From Tissierellales bacterium (GTDB taxonomy: Bacteria > Bacillota > Clostridia > Tissierellales > VENL01), in the NCBI GenBank assembly GCA_028280805.1, contig JANQLB010000103.1, forward strand, positions 1 through 64,000: 64,000 nucleotides of DNA, read 5' to 3'. Every line of letters begins with the position of its first letter. Within the stretch, counting starts at the first letter, position 1. This document shows, piece by piece, positions 17,233-26,862 of the stretch. The translations under genes and the position numbers were made by a program. The notes under the pieces were generated by a model. It did not search any database. It had not been told where the DNA came from and saw only the letters and a program-made list of their open reading frames with translations.

Positions 17233-17358
17233 TGCAGTACATAATTATTATTTTATCTAATCAACTTAACTATATCCTTCATTTTATGAAGTCTTTTGAT
17301 TTCCGCTTTGTTGAAAATCGCCTCAATAGGCTTTAAAAGCTTATTTATAAAGATGTCT

Positions 17359-18123
17359 TTACATCTTAACAGGATTTTTAAATGAACATGGAACTCCTAC
17401 AAGACATTTTCCACAAACATCACTTACGCCTAATTCTGGGTATAATTTGTTATTATAAATACAAATTTCGTAGCATTTATGTCTATTGAAATCTTCAATA
17501 GATATTGCATCAGCAACACATCTGTCCAAGCATTTTTTGCATGACCCATTATATTTATATAAGCAGTATTCTTTAATCTTATTTTCACAAGTCTTAACTT
17601 CTAAGTTCGTTATAAAACTTCCAACTCTACCACAACACCCTTTTTCCGTAATAAGCATATTATTTATTCCAAAGCTTCCTAACCCTGAAAAATAAGCAAT
17701 ATGTCTATGAGACCAATCACTTATAAGCTTTTCTTTATTAAAATTATGAGTAGCTGGTATAATTACAGAATCACATCCTATTTTATTTAACTCATCCTTC
17801 ATGTATTCAGCAATATCAAGAATCAGTTTATTAGTCTCTATATATGCTACTGCCCAAGCTCTTGAAGCATTTTTTCCTTTAATATTACTTTTAACTACAT
17901 TTTCTTCAAAGGGTATAAAATATGAAACTACTGTTTTTGCATCTTCTAAAAAATCAGTAGGCAGGGCGTGAGTAGGGCTTACTACTTTCTTTAATTCCAT
18001 AAAATTTTCATCATCTGCTTTAGCAAAAGCAATTATAGGGTACTTCCACTTTGTTTCTGTTCCTTTAATTGTTGGATAATTCATAATGTATTCTGTTATA
18101 AGTTTTTCTATCTTATCCTTCAC
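17359..18123 (-). CDS. QueG-like 4Fe-4S protein (epoxyqueuosine reductase family)
   Basis: 254 residues. The segment AYFSGLGSFGINNMLITEKGCCGRVGSF matches the QueG/DUF1730-type fold. C-terminal cysteines (CKKCLDRCV, CYEICIY, CGKCLVGVPC) are arranged as ferredoxin-like clusters, although the first set is less regular than in true QueG. At 254 residues it is shorter than QueG (about 370), and the HEAT-like C-terminal domain is absent. A redox enzyme of this wider family is safe; queuosine synthesis is not. No operon partner. Confidence 0.72.
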   Translation of the reverse strand: MKDKIEKLITEYIMNYPTIKGTETKWKYPIIAFAKADDENFMELKKVVSPTHALPTDFLEDAKTVVSYFIPFEENVVKSNIKGKNASRAWAVAYIETNKLILDIAEYMKDELNKIGCDSVIIPATHNFNKEKLISDWSHRHIAYFSGLGSFGINNMLITEKGCCGRVGSFITNLEVKTCENKIKEYCLYKYNGSCKKCLDRCVADAISIEDFNRHKCYEICIYNNKLYPELGVSDVCGKCLVGVPCSFKNPVKM

Positions 18124-18220
18124 AAAACCCCTCCATAGAATTTAATAAAAATTCTGTATAATATATTATTTATATTCTTTACAAATATCTAATAATCCTT
18201 TATATTTATGAAAATACAAA

Positions 18221-18248
18221 CCCCACACTACAGTGTGAGGTTTTTTAT
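18221..18248 (-). terminator. terminator after the AI-2E family gene
   Basis: CC-CACAC, loop TACA, GTGTG-GG with an A-run on one side and a T-run on the other, immediately beyond the stop at 18251. It can work in both directions. Confidence 0.75.
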
Positions 18249-18250
18249 CA

Positions 18251-19330
18251 TCATATTTTTTCTTTCTTTTTTTCTTTTTTCAATTCTATTATATTTTTAA
18301 TTATTACTCTAACTACTGCATATGCTGGAACTGCAAATAATGCTCCAAGTAAACCAAATATAAGTACACAAATCATAACTAAAAAAAGTATAATTAAAGG
18401 ATGTATCCTTAATCTTTCTCCCTGCACTAGAGGTCTAACCAGATTACCTTCTAATTGTTGAATTATAGTAAACACGATTATGACCTTAATAATCATGAAA
18501 AAATCATAAGAAAAAGACATAAATAATGCAGGCAGTGTTCCAACTGTTGGACCTAGAATTGGTACTAAAGAACATATCATAGCAATTAATGCTAATCCTA
18601 AGGAATTTTGTATGCCAATAATCAAATATCCTATAAAGAAGATAATTCCTAAGATAAAAGCAACAATTAACTGTCCGCCAATGTATGCTGATAGTATTTT
18701 ATCAATTTCCTTTAAGACATTATTAGTTTTTTCTTTCTTATCTTTAGGAATAAAAGACAATAATGCTTTGTAAAACTTTTTATCATCTTTTAACAAGTAG
18801 AATAGAACAAAAGGAATTAAAATTATAATTGTAGTGAAGCTTGTTAGTGAAGAAAATGCTCCTATAAAATTATAATTACTTAAATTAGTTAAAAGAGTTT
18901 CAATAAAATAAGTTATTCTATCAGTTATTTCAAATTGAGTTAAAAAATCTAAATTGCCATTACCTGAGTTTATGACACCATTAATATTGTCTACTATGGT
19001 TTCATAATTAGCTGAAAAAAAGTCTATAAGCCTTTTCACTTCATTATAAATTATGCTGCCACCAAAGTAAAATATAACAACAACAAAAGCTAATACAATA
19101 ATAAATGTAATTAAAATTGATAGATTCTTGTTTTTAACTTTAGAGATTAAATATCTAACTATAGGTCTAAAAAGATAATATAAAAACCCTCCTATTAATA
19201 TTGGAGTAAATAATAGGTAGAATACCTTTGTAATAGGTTCCATAATATATGGTATTTGACCTATTAAAAATATTATAATTAGAATCAATATTATTCCAAA
19301 TGTTATCTTAAAAAATTTTCCCTGAAACAC
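18251..19330 (-). CDS. AI-2E family transporter (PerM/YtvI-like)
   Basis: 359 residues with about seven or eight hydrophobic helices and the family's long extracytoplasmic segment after the third. Conserved marks are IPFVLFYLLKDDKKFYKAL, the LSAYIGGQLIVAFILG helix and the C-terminal GPTVGTLPALFMSF and LVRPLVQGERLRIHPL motifs. Family members range from autoinducer-2 exporters to ion/proton antiporters, so the substrate is open. It is transcribed alone and ends at a good hairpin. Confidence 0.88.
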   Translation of the reverse strand: MFQGKFFKITFGIILILIIIFLIGQIPYIMEPITKVFYLLFTPILIGGFLYYLFRPIVRYLISKVKNKNLSILITFIIVLAFVVVIFYFGGSIIYNEVKRLIDFFSANYETIVDNINGVINSGNGNLDFLTQFEITDRITYFIETLLTNLSNYNFIGAFSSLTSFTTIIILIPFVLFYLLKDDKKFYKALLSFIPKDKKEKTNNVLKEIDKILSAYIGGQLIVAFILGIIFFIGYLIIGIQNSLGLALIAMICSLVPILGPTVGTLPALFMSFSYDFFMIIKVIIVFTIIQQLEGNLVRPLVQGERLRIHPLIILFLVMICVLIFGLLGALFAVPAYAVVRVIIKNIIELKKEKKKEKI

Positions 19331-19396
19331 ACTTTAACCTCCATAACAAAATAATATTTAATTTAGCTATATTTTATGATAACTTTAAAAGACACA

Positions 19397-19936
19397 TTAA
19401 ATCAGTCTATACAAAACATTAGTTATGAACCTCGTCTTACCATCAGTGTATCCTTTTCTGTTATCACCGTACTTTCGTGCAAGCTTTTTTTTGAGTTTTC
19501 CATAGAAAACAGCCGTATCAGGGTTTGCCCTTAAATAATCTCTAAATGCTATATGCCTTTTTAATTCCTCAGAATCCTTAGTACAAACATATAAATTATG
19601 CTGTTGGCGAATTATATTTGTATCATCCCATGGTACATCATTACTTACTCTGCTAAAAGCCTCTCGTCCTTCAATTCCAAGGTCACCTTGATGAAAATAT
19701 CCAAGTTTTGATAACCTTTTAATAACCTCAGGCAGGTCTTCTTTTGATTCAATTATAACGTCAATATCTAATACAGGCTTGGCTGCAAGTCCATATACAG
19801 ATGTACTTCCTACATGTTCTATTCCTATACATATACATTCTAATTCTTTTAATAAAATGTCCCTTAGTTGTTTGAACAATATAGACCATTGAGGATTATG
19901 GTCTATTATTTGAATTGGATCATAACAGCTATACAT
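19397..19936 (-). CDS. GrpB/UPF0157 nucleotidyltransferase-fold protein
   Basis: 179 residues. The motifs IGIEHVGSTSVYGLAAKPVLDIDV (glycine-serine and paired Asp of the nucleotidyltransferase active site) and HNLYVC, then the C-terminal KLARKYGDNRKGYTDGKTRFI, are typical of the GrpB family. The biological role of these proteins is mostly undefined. The ATG at 19936 is preferred over the TTG directly before it because AAGGGTG is better placed. Single gene. Confidence 0.9.
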   Translation of the reverse strand: MYSCYDPIQIIDHNPQWSILFKQLRDILLKELECICIGIEHVGSTSVYGLAAKPVLDIDVIIESKEDLPEVIKRLSKLGYFHQGDLGIEGREAFSRVSNDVPWDDTNIIRQQHNLYVCTKDSEELKRHIAFRDYLRANPDTAVFYGKLKKKLARKYGDNRKGYTDGKTRFITNVLYRLI

Positions 19937-20200
19937 CAATTGAAATCACCCTTTCATAGTAATTACGTGGGACTAATGTAAGTATATTTAGTAAAGTGCT
20001 TATGTTTATATTGTAATAGAGTTTAATTAACAAGTAAATCGTAAGCTAGTCCTATTATGATATCGTAATTATTAATATCTAACTGTATTTCTATTAAGTT
20101 AATTACTATTATGTGAATTTAATATGAGATATAAAAATTTAGAAATTATATATGTAAATTTGTATATAAATAAGTTAGTAAAATTAAAACGGCAACCTTA
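19937..20200. other. AT-rich intergenic region
   Basis: No coding frame, hairpin or repeat that I can support. Confidence 0.5.
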
Positions 20201-20443
20201 CTAAACTGATACTTGGTTTATTTCTACTCCATCTACTTTAGTTACTTGTAAATGCTCTGGATCAAACCAAAGAATATTACCCTCTTGGTCACATACTGAT
20301 ACTATCTTCATTGTACCTTCTTCTTCCTTCGGTAATAAATTTCCTCCAAAAAAACTTGGTCTGCTTGCTTTATATGCTGCATAACCTACTCCTAGAAATA
20401 TGTATTTTTTATTGGTTTTCTTGTGTTTTACAATTGTTGCCAC
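20201..20443 (-). CDS. small conserved hypothetical protein
   Basis: 80 residues starting at GTG, with AAGGAG 9 bases upstream; the nearer ATG at 20450 is out of frame and stops early. The sequence (ATIVKHKKTNKKYIFLGVGY, then SRPSFFGGNLLPKEEEGT and GNILWFDPEHLQVTKVDGV) looks like a compact beta-rich SH3-like domain with no signal or membrane segment. I believe close relatives occur as uncharacterised proteins in Clostridia, but no function is known to me. Confidence 0.7.
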   Translation of the reverse strand: MATIVKHKKTNKKYIFLGVGYAAYKASRPSFFGGNLLPKEEEGTMKIVSVCDQEGNILWFDPEHLQVTKVDGVEINQVSV

Positions 20444-20508
20444 TTTGCATTTCTCCTTTCATATTTTTAAAATTGTATCTTTTTTACTTTTACATATTTT
20501 TAATTTTA

Positions 20509-20766
20509 TTAGATTAAACTTATGTTTATTCCTTTGAGTCGCTTAATGTTCTTGTTGTTCTCTTTAATATCACAGTTAGCTATATTATTGCTGTCATTGA
20601 TATAGTATTTAACAGCTTCATTTGTGTTTAAAGTATCCTTCTGAACATCTTCTAAGTTATTTTCATTATGTTCTACGTTATGATGTGCTGTAATAAGTAA
20701 TAATACAATAATTGCTAATATTACAGCTATTAAAATGATTGAAGCGACTCTATGCTGAAAGCTCAT
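20509..20766 (-). CDS. small membrane-anchored protein
   Basis: 85 residues with a single N-terminal transmembrane helix (IILIAVILAIIVLLLITA) followed by a polar, Asn/Asp-rich tail of about 55 residues. The helix precedes the polar region, so the protein is either anchored with the tail outside or secreted with an uncleaved signal. It has a ribosome site (GAGAGG region) and lies on the same strand as its neighbours. The function is unknown. Confidence 0.55.
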   Translation of the reverse strand: MSFQHRVASIILIAVILAIIVLLLITAHHNVEHNENNLEDVQKDTLNTNEAVKYYINDSNNIANCDIKENNKNIKRLKGINISLI

Positions 20767-20976
20767 GTTAATCCTCTCCTCAAGTAAAAAATTAATTTAA
20801 GATAAAACTTAGATGCTAGATAATAAAGATTAATCTTTTATTAAAAAATATTACTATAATATTACTATATTAATACTTCTTCTTTTATGCTTAAAATCCT
20901 TTGGAATTATAATACATTAATTTACAAATAAATTTACGATTCTAAGTAAGCAAATTCTCAGTTTACTTATTTTTTA

Positions 20977-21651
20977 CTATCTGTTAGCAATTACAAAAGG
21001 ATTGTTATAATCGTTATTATCTATTAACAAATTACAGTTTTCTTTAGGCTTATAGTTTTCTATATACCATTTTTGAATGGGAATGTATTTTGTTTTATAT
21101 TTATTTAAAAAATCTTCCCCGTATAATTGTACATCTCTTTTTTCTGCCCTTTTTAAAACCATTTTAAATGTAATATCAAGAAATACCCTGTAATCAAAGT
21201 ATTTATTTAACGGTTCTCTGTAAAGTAGTATTCCTTCTAAAATAATAATAGTATCTTCATCAGCATGAAAACTCTTGGTATTGGTATAAGTATCAGTATT
21301 TAAATCTAACAGGTCTAATTTTACATTTATTCTACCGTCAGATTTTAAAGGTTTTAGCAGCTTATCCTCAAGTAATCTTAAATTAAAGGCATTCTTAATA
21401 TAGGCATTAATTTCATTATTGCCCTTTTTTCTAATGCTACTTTGATTATGAAAGTCATCTAAGTGTATTAAGACTGCTTTCTGCCCGATTGACCGGAAGT
21501 AATTAAATAATGTTTTAGAAAAGCTGGTTTTTCCAGATGTATCTAAACCATTAATACCAACAATATAAGGTTTTTTATTTGAATTTTGAGTACTCATTCT
21601 AATGATTTCAAAAATTTCTTTTAACATAGTACTATTTATAAACGCTTCCAT
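20977..21651 (-). CDS. uridine kinase-like P-loop kinase
   Basis: About 224 residues. Walker A GINGLDTSGKTSFSKTLF lies near residue 37, followed by LIHLDDFHNQSS, the DDFH segment being typical of the uridine kinase/phosphoribulokinase family, and IIILEGILLYREPL (Walker B-like). These phosphorylate nucleosides or similar small alcohols; the exact substrate is uncertain. The ATG at 21651 is chosen because GAGGGG precedes it by 7 bases, so the longer frame to 21678 is not used. It follows the asparaginase gene on the same strand with a 40-base gap. Confidence 0.8.
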   Translation of the reverse strand: MEAFINSTMLKEIFEIIRMSTQNSNKKPYIVGINGLDTSGKTSFSKTLFNYFRSIGQKAVLIHLDDFHNQSSIRKKGNNEINAYIKNAFNLRLLEDKLLKPLKSDGRINVKLDLLDLNTDTYTNTKSFHADEDTIIILEGILLYREPLNKYFDYRVFLDITFKMVLKRAEKRDVQLYGEDFLNKYKTKYIPIQKWYIENYKPKENCNLLIDNNDYNNPFVIANR

Positions 21652-21691
21652 AGTTTTTCCCCTCTGTATGAAAATCAACTCAATAACATAA

Positions 21692-22702
21692 TTAGACTTT
21701 TAATAGTTCAAAGGAAGGTCTTATAGTTCCAATGATCTCGTTCCTATGGTTCTTTATGGGTTTTTCAATGTATTCTTCTAACTCACCGTAAATTTTATCA
21801 TTTCCTATTCCTAATTGCTTAAATACCTCCATCATGGCTACAATTGCAGCTCTACCATTTCCATCTTCAGTTTTTATTGCAATTCCTATGCCTCTTTCTA
21901 CATCACCAGCACACTGAACACCTTCAGCTCCAGACTTAGAAACTATTCTGCCTTTAAATGCTTTCATAACATCAGTATTAAATCTGTTTTTACCTGCAAC
22001 CATTTCGGGATGAGCTATCATTGAATCCCTAATAATTTTTAATGCTTTAGAGTAACTTTGATTTGTAACGGCATATGGATCAGCTAAGTATGCGAATCCC
22101 TTAGCTGCAATGTTTATAGGCATCATATGCACTGGTACACCGCATCCATCAATCCCTATATTTATTTTTTCCTTTGAAAAATCAAGTAATTCTGAAATAA
22201 TATCAAGAATTCTTTGTTGTACCGGATGATTAAGTAAATAATAATTTTCTATTTCTTCTCCTAAATGTATAGCTGTAGCAAGCATACCTGCATGTTTACC
22301 TGAACAATTACAAAACTCTGGTGTAAGCTCTTGACCTGATTTTATTAAATCCTTGTAACTCTCAATATCCCTTGGTATATGAGTCCCGCATTGTAAATCA
22401 TCTTTAGTTAATCCTAATCTATCTAAAATGGCTAATACCCTAGAACGGTGTATTTTTTCACCGTTATGGGATGCACAAGCTAGCGATATATCAGCTTTGT
22501 CAAAACTAAAAGCTTGTCCAGCACCGGTTTCAATTAAAGTTATAGCTTGTAAAGGCTTCATAGAAGAACGAGCAAAAAAAATCCGTTTTGGATCTCCTAA
22601 ATAGTAAATTAATTCTCCTTTATTATTTACAACTGCAATATGTAAACGATGAACACTTTCTATATAATCTCCACGATAAACATTAATTCCAGCATGATTC
22701 AA
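21692..22702 (-). CDS. asparaginase II family protein
   Basis: 336 residues of the Pfam 'L-asparaginase II' (thermolabile) family, unrelated to classical AnsA/AnsB. The recognisable segments are IFFARSSMKPLQAI (catalytic Ser region), ACASHNGEKIHRSRV, CNCSGKHAGML and SKSGAEGVQCAGD. The expected reaction is hydrolysis of L-asparagine to aspartate and ammonia. TTG is the start, with GGAGG 7 bases upstream. It probably shares a transcript with the kinase at 20977. Confidence 0.9.
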   Translation of the reverse strand: MNHAGINVYRGDYIESVHRLHIAVVNNKGELIYYLGDPKRIFFARSSMKPLQAITLIETGAGQAFSFDKADISLACASHNGEKIHRSRVLAILDRLGLTKDDLQCGTHIPRDIESYKDLIKSGQELTPEFCNCSGKHAGMLATAIHLGEEIENYYLLNHPVQQRILDIISELLDFSKEKINIGIDGCGVPVHMMPINIAAKGFAYLADPYAVTNQSYSKALKIIRDSMIAHPEMVAGKNRFNTDVMKAFKGRIVSKSGAEGVQCAGDVERGIGIAIKTEDGNGRAAIVAMMEVFKQLGIGNDKIYGELEEYIEKPIKNHRNEIIGTIRPSFELLKV

Positions 22703-22833
22703 GTTAACTCCTCCTTATGTCGTATTATCTAATATAATATCATATTTTTCTATAATTTTTATCAAAAAGAATATCAATTTATATTAAGCGTTTTATTACA
22801 GATACCCTTTTTATTATTAAATAATAAATTTTG

Positions 22834-22888
22834 TTGACTAATTTTAAAGATTAATATATAATATCATTAACAGACCGACGGTCGGTCT
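22834..22888 (+). promoter_or_regulatory. promoter and TetR-type operator of the ABC exporter
   Basis: TTGACT (22834-22839), a 17-base spacer and TATAAT (22857-22862) are followed at the transcription start by the perfect 17-bp palindrome AGACCGACGGTCGGTCT (22872-22888). A repressor bound there would block the exporter genes; the TetR gene at 24706 is the obvious candidate. Confidence 0.85.
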
Positions 22889-22912
22889 CTAAGCTTAGGA
22901 GGTGTTAATTTT

Positions 22913-23803
22913 ATGATTCAGGTGCAAAATTTAACTCAAACTTATAAAAGCGGAAAAGGTGTATTTGACCTAAATTTTACAATTAAAGAGGGTGAAGTTT
23001 TTGGATATTTAGGTCCTAATGGAGCAGGAAAAACTACAACAATTAGAAATCTACTAGGATTTTCTAATGCATCAAAAGGTAAAGCCAAAATAAATAAATT
23101 AGATTGTAGAAAGGATACTGCAAAATTACAAAATATTATAGGATATCTTCCGGGTGAAACTGCTTTCTTTAATAATATGACAGGTTTTCAGTTTCTAAAA
23201 TTTATGACAGAAATGCGTAATACTAAGAATTTATCTATAAAAAATAATTTAATTGAAAAATTTGAATTGGACACTGAAGTAAAAATCAAGAAAATGTCTA
23301 AGGGTATGAAACAAAAACTTGCAATTATAACAGCTTTTATGCATGACCCAAGAGTATACATTTTAGATGAACCTACCAGCGGACTTGATCCTTTTATGCA
23401 GAATTTGTTTATGGAATTAATAAGTGAGGAAAAAAGCCGAGGCAAAACTATTATGATGTCGTCTCACATATTTGAAGAAGTGCAGAGAAGCTGTGATAGA
23501 GCAGGAATTATTAGAGATGGTAAAATTGTTGCAGTTGAAAATATTAACGCTTTAAATGAAATGAAGCAAGAGATATATATAATAACTTTAAAATATAAAA
23601 AAGATGTTGAAAAACTAGTTGATAGTAACTTAGATACAGAAAAAATTTCTGAATACAGAGTACAAATTACTGTAAATGATAATTACCAAAAATTCTTTGA
23701 AACTTTAGCATTATGTAATGTTGCTAGATTAGACGTAAAGCAGGAATCATTAGAGGATATATTTATGAAGTATTATGGAAAGGCAGGTGTGTCACATGAA
23801 TAA
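22913..23803 (+). CDS. ABC exporter ATP-binding protein
   Basis: 296 residues: Walker [17 protein letters not shown] near residue 37, signature MSKGMKQKLAII, Walker B VYILDEPTSGLDP and H-loop SSHIFEEVQ, followed by a C-terminal extension of about 85 residues common in drug and antibiotic ABC-2 exporters. First gene of a TetR-controlled operon, overlapping the permease by 8 bases. A drug or fatty-acid-type export role is likely but unproven. Confidence 0.92.
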   Translation: MIQVQNLTQTYKSGKGVFDLNFTIKEGEVFGYLGPNGAGKTTTIRNLLGFSNASKGKAKINKLDCRKDTAKLQNIIGYLPGETAFFNNMTGFQFLKFMTEMRNTKNLSIKNNLIEKFELDTEVKIKKMSKGMKQKLAIITAFMHDPRVYILDEPTSGLDPFMQNLFMELISEEKSRGKTIMMSSHIFEEVQRSCDRAGIIRDGKIVAVENINALNEMKQEIYIITLKYKKDVEKLVDSNLDTEKISEYRVQITVNDNYQKFFETLALCNVARLDVKQESLEDIFMKYYGKAGVSHE

Positions 23804-24596
23804 AACATTATATAAAGCTAATGCCAGAGCTAACTGGGGTATTTTACTTTTCATCTCTCTTATGATGCTTATGTATATGTCAGTAGCTATTACAATGTTT
23901 AATCCTGAAAATGCTGATACTATTGAAGGAATGTTGAAAATGTTGCCTGAAGGTATGATAAAAGCATTTGGTTTTCAAAATTTAGGTACAGATTTAACAG
24001 GATATTTAGCAAATTATCTGTATGGATTTATATTTATCACTTTTCCTGTGATATATACTGCTATAGTATCAAATAAACTTATAGCTAAACATGTTGACAG
24101 CGGCTCTATGGCTTATCTTCTAACAACACCAAACACACGAATTAAAATAGCCTCTACTCAAGCTTTTTATTTAATTAGTAATATAGCAGTAATATTTATT
24201 TTTAATGTAATAATTGGTATAATTTTATGTGAAGCTATGTTTAAAGGGTTACTCAATATTAACAAATTTTTAGCTTTAAATTGGATTACATTTTTAGTTA
24301 TTATAGTTGTAAGTGGAATAGGATTTTTCTTTTCATGCTTTTTTAATGACACTAAAAATTCCCTTGCTTTTGGTGGAGGAATTCCTATACTATTTCTTGT
24401 TATCAAAATGTTAACTGGAATTAGCGACAGCTTAGATTGGATTAGGTACTTAACAATCTATTCTTTTATAAATATAGATAAAATACTCACTAATAATACC
24501 TATGTCATTTCTTCCAGCTTGATTTTAATAGGAATTTCTGTAATTCTATATTATGCATCAATAATCATATTCAACCGCAAAAGCTTATCGATATAG
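23796..24596 (+). CDS. ABC-2 type exporter permease
   Basis: About 266 residues with six hydrophobic helices, ABC-2 family (ABC2_membrane_3-like: LYKANARANWGILLFISLMM at the start, AKHVDSGSMAYLLTTPNTR between helices). The ATG at 23796 overlaps the ATPase stop (ATGA-type arrangement) and has AGGTG upstream, so the longer frame to 23775 is not used. It forms the membrane half of the TetR-controlled exporter. Confidence 0.9.
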   Translation: MNKTLYKANARANWGILLFISLMMLMYMSVAITMFNPENADTIEGMLKMLPEGMIKAFGFQNLGTDLTGYLANYLYGFIFITFPVIYTAIVSNKLIAKHVDSGSMAYLLTTPNTRIKIASTQAFYLISNIAVIFIFNVIIGIILCEAMFKGLLNINKFLALNWITFLVIIVVSGIGFFFSCFFNDTKNSLAFGGGIPILFLVIKMLTGISDSLDWIRYLTIYSFINIDKILTNNTYVISSSLILIGISVILYYASIIIFNRKSLSI

Positions 24597-24608
24597 CTTT
24601 TATGTTGA

Positions 24609-24633
24609 GATAGCAAGGTATATCCTTGTTATC
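24609..24633 (+). terminator. weak terminator between exporter and TetR gene
   Basis: GATAGCAAGG and CCTTGTTATC pair with one mismatch around a 5-base loop, followed by a modest T-rich stretch. It may allow read-through into the regulator. Confidence 0.5.
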
Positions 24634-24705
24634 TTCTTACGTCTATATATTTTTATAATATATGACACTATTATAATAATAAAGTAGCTATTGAAAGGAG
24701 CAGCT

Positions 24706-25386
24706 ATGGAATTAAGAGATAAAATATTAGATTCAGCATACAATTTGTTAGCAGAAAAGGGGTATGAAAAAACGACCATAGCAGATATAATTAAAGAAGC
24801 AGAGTGCTCAAAAGGTGGTTTTTATCATCACTTTAAATCTAAGGAAGAAATAGTGGAAGCTATAACAATGGATTACATTAGAGTTCTGAGAAGTTATTAT
24901 GAAGATGTAATTCAAAAAAGTGAAGGCTCAGTTATTGATTTATTAAATAATATAATCATTACAATCAACCAATATAAAGAAGAACAGATAAAGGAATGGC
25001 CAAAACTTACAAAGATATTTGCATTTAGTGGTAATCACCTTGTTATTAGCAAATTGGCACACCATTTTGAGCTTGTAACCACTGAATTTTATACAAAGCT
25101 ATTTTATATGGGAATTAAAAAAGGAATATTTAATATAAAATATCCTCAATTCTTAGCAGGAATGTGGACTAGAGAAATTTTAAGGCTATATTCAATGGCA
25201 AACAAGGTTGTTTGTTCAGATGATTTAGAAGATTTAAAGACTTTTAAATGCTTATTAGATTTTATTGAAGATTTATTTAATAGTTCTCTAGGTTATAATA
25301 ATAGAATTATCAAAATAAAAGAATCCACGTTAGCTTACATTGATAAAGGAAAAAAGAAAATGAGAGAAATGAATAAACAAAATTAA
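24706..25386 (+). CDS. TetR-family transcriptional repressor
   Basis: 226 residues with an N-terminal HTH (ILDSAYNLLAEKGYEKTTIADIIKEAECSKGGFYHHF) and an unrelated ligand-binding C-terminus. It lies downstream of and in line with the ABC exporter, so it is the likely repressor acting at the 22872 palindrome, with the exported compound or a relative as inducer. The ATG at 24706 follows AAAGGAG. The upstream TTG would overlap that site. Confidence 0.9.
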   Translation: MELRDKILDSAYNLLAEKGYEKTTIADIIKEAECSKGGFYHHFKSKEEIVEAITMDYIRVLRSYYEDVIQKSEGSVIDLLNNIIITINQYKEEQIKEWPKLTKIFAFSGNHLVISKLAHHFELVTTEFYTKLFYMGIKKGIFNIKYPQFLAGMWTREILRLYSMANKVVCSDDLEDLKTFKCLLDFIEDLFNSSLGYNNRIIKIKESTLAYIDKGKKKMREMNKQN

Positions 25387-25470
25387 ATTAAGTATATATA
25401 ATAAATTTAAATAATATGTTTATTAATAAAGAATTTTAAATATTTAGTAACCTATAATCTTTGTAAATTA

Positions 25471-25493
25471 AACCACCCGTTTAACGGGTGGTT
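25471..25493. terminator. bidirectional terminator
   Basis: AACCACCCGTT and AACGGGTGGTT pair perfectly with almost no loop. It lies between the convergent TetR gene and the ATPase gene at 25503. Confidence 0.8.
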
Positions 25494-25502
25494 AGTTGTT
25501 TA

Positions 25503-26582
25503 TTATTCTTCATAACTTAAGATTCTCTGAATAATTTTTCTCGTTACTTCTTCAATGGCATCAAAATCCATGTTACCAATATAATATTGTTCTATGAAGT
25601 CGTGGTTTGTTTTGGCGGCTTTAAAATCATTTATTGCTATTTGTATTAAGTTATCAAACATCTTTTTGTCTTCTTCAATATCTTGTTTGCATTTTTCTAT
25701 TTCTTCTTTATTAATATATTGATTTAAGTCTATATTTTTGCAATCAAAATCTTGAGCCATTTCACTTATTGTAAGTGCAATATTTAAGTCCTTAATGATT
25801 ACAGTCTCAATATCATCTGGAATAAGTGGTGTATGATATACTTCAACATCTAATCCTCTTACTAAGGCTTCATCTGATATTTTCTTTAAAAGATGAGATT
25901 TTCCCGTGCCCATTTCCCCGGTAATATGATAAACTTTATCTAATCCATATAACAATGTATCAGTGTATTCTATCCAACCAGATGGACTGTATGCACTCCC
26001 AAATAAATGTCTATCTTTACCAACTACAGGATTAATCCATATGTCTTCAAATATTTCATCAATAAGACTATATATCTCTACATTAATCTGTCCTGTCTCT
26101 ACACATTCTTTAACTTTCCAAGATATATCCTCTTGAATCAATCTAGCAGCTGCTAGGTATTTATATGCTCTCCTATAGAACTTACTATTTTTCTCAGTAT
26201 AATAGATGATTGGAATTTTATTTTCCTCCATTTTTTCTAGATTCCAATAATCTCCTAAATGAATAATCTCATCTACCGCTCCCGGATTTTTAGGATCTAC
26301 TACATGTGGTGCTGTTCCATCTATCATTGCTACTCTAAGTTTTGGTATAACTATACCATCTATTGAGTTGTTATCAGATGAACAATGATGATATTCAACA
26401 TCATATCCTCTATCTAACATTTCCTCACCAATTTTTTTCATCATAGAAGATTTTCCTGTACCCGGTCCACCTTTAATTATAAATATCCTGTTTGCATCCT
26501 TTTCAATTATGTAGTCATAATATGATACAAAACCTTGAGATGTATTTCCTCCCGGAAACACTCTTTTAATTTTTCCAGACAT
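25503..26582 (-). CDS. two-P-loop ATPase of unknown role
   Basis: About 359 residues with two Walker A motifs, IIKGGPGTGKSSMMKKIG near residue 37 and HITGEMGTGKSHLLKKIS near 224. Each is followed by a segment ending in a position where a hydrophobic strand and Asp could act as Walker B (LRVAMIDGTAPHVVDP). This tandem arrangement matches an uncharacterised clostridial ATPase family that I know only as conserved hypothetical. ATG at 26582 is preferred (AAGGGG 8 bases upstream). Monocistronic. Confidence 0.7.
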   Translation of the reverse strand: MSGKIKRVFPGGNTSQGFVSYYDYIIEKDANRIFIIKGGPGTGKSSMMKKIGEEMLDRGYDVEYHHCSSDNNSIDGIVIPKLRVAMIDGTAPHVVDPKNPGAVDEIIHLGDYWNLEKMEENKIPIIYYTEKNSKFYRRAYKYLAAARLIQEDISWKVKECVETGQINVEIYSLIDEIFEDIWINPVVGKDRHLFGSAYSPSGWIEYTDTLLYGLDKVYHITGEMGTGKSHLLKKISDEALVRGLDVEVYHTPLIPDDIETVIIKDLNIALTISEMAQDFDCKNIDLNQYINKEEIEKCKQDIEEDKKMFDNLIQIAINDFKAAKTNHDFIEQYYIGNMDFDAIEEVTRKIIQRILSYEE

Positions 26583-26679
26583 ACAACTCACCCCTTATTG
26601 TTAAAGTAATAATGTCACTTATTCACATCATATGTTGGGGAAATTTGTTTTGTGCATGTCTTATCTGGTAAAACCAAGT

Positions 26680-26862
26680 TTATAATTTAAAATGATACCC
26701 TTTGATGACTTCGTCAACACTTGCAGTTGCTTCATCTAAAAGCACAATTGGTGCATCTTTCAAAATGGCTCTGGCTTCGGTTATAATCAAAGCCGCATTA
26801 TTTTTTATATCAAGAATACGCGAGTTATAACCGCCGAATGGTATTACCCCGCCGATATTAAA
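26680..26862 (-). pseudogene. truncated ABC transporter ATPase fragment
   Basis: A short frame contains TEARAILKDAPIVLLDEATA, the end of the signature region and Walker B of a fused ABC exporter, followed by SVDEVIKGYHFKL and a stop. No Walker A or membrane domain is left. It lies directly downstream of the MerR-type gene, which may once have controlled it. Confidence 0.8.
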
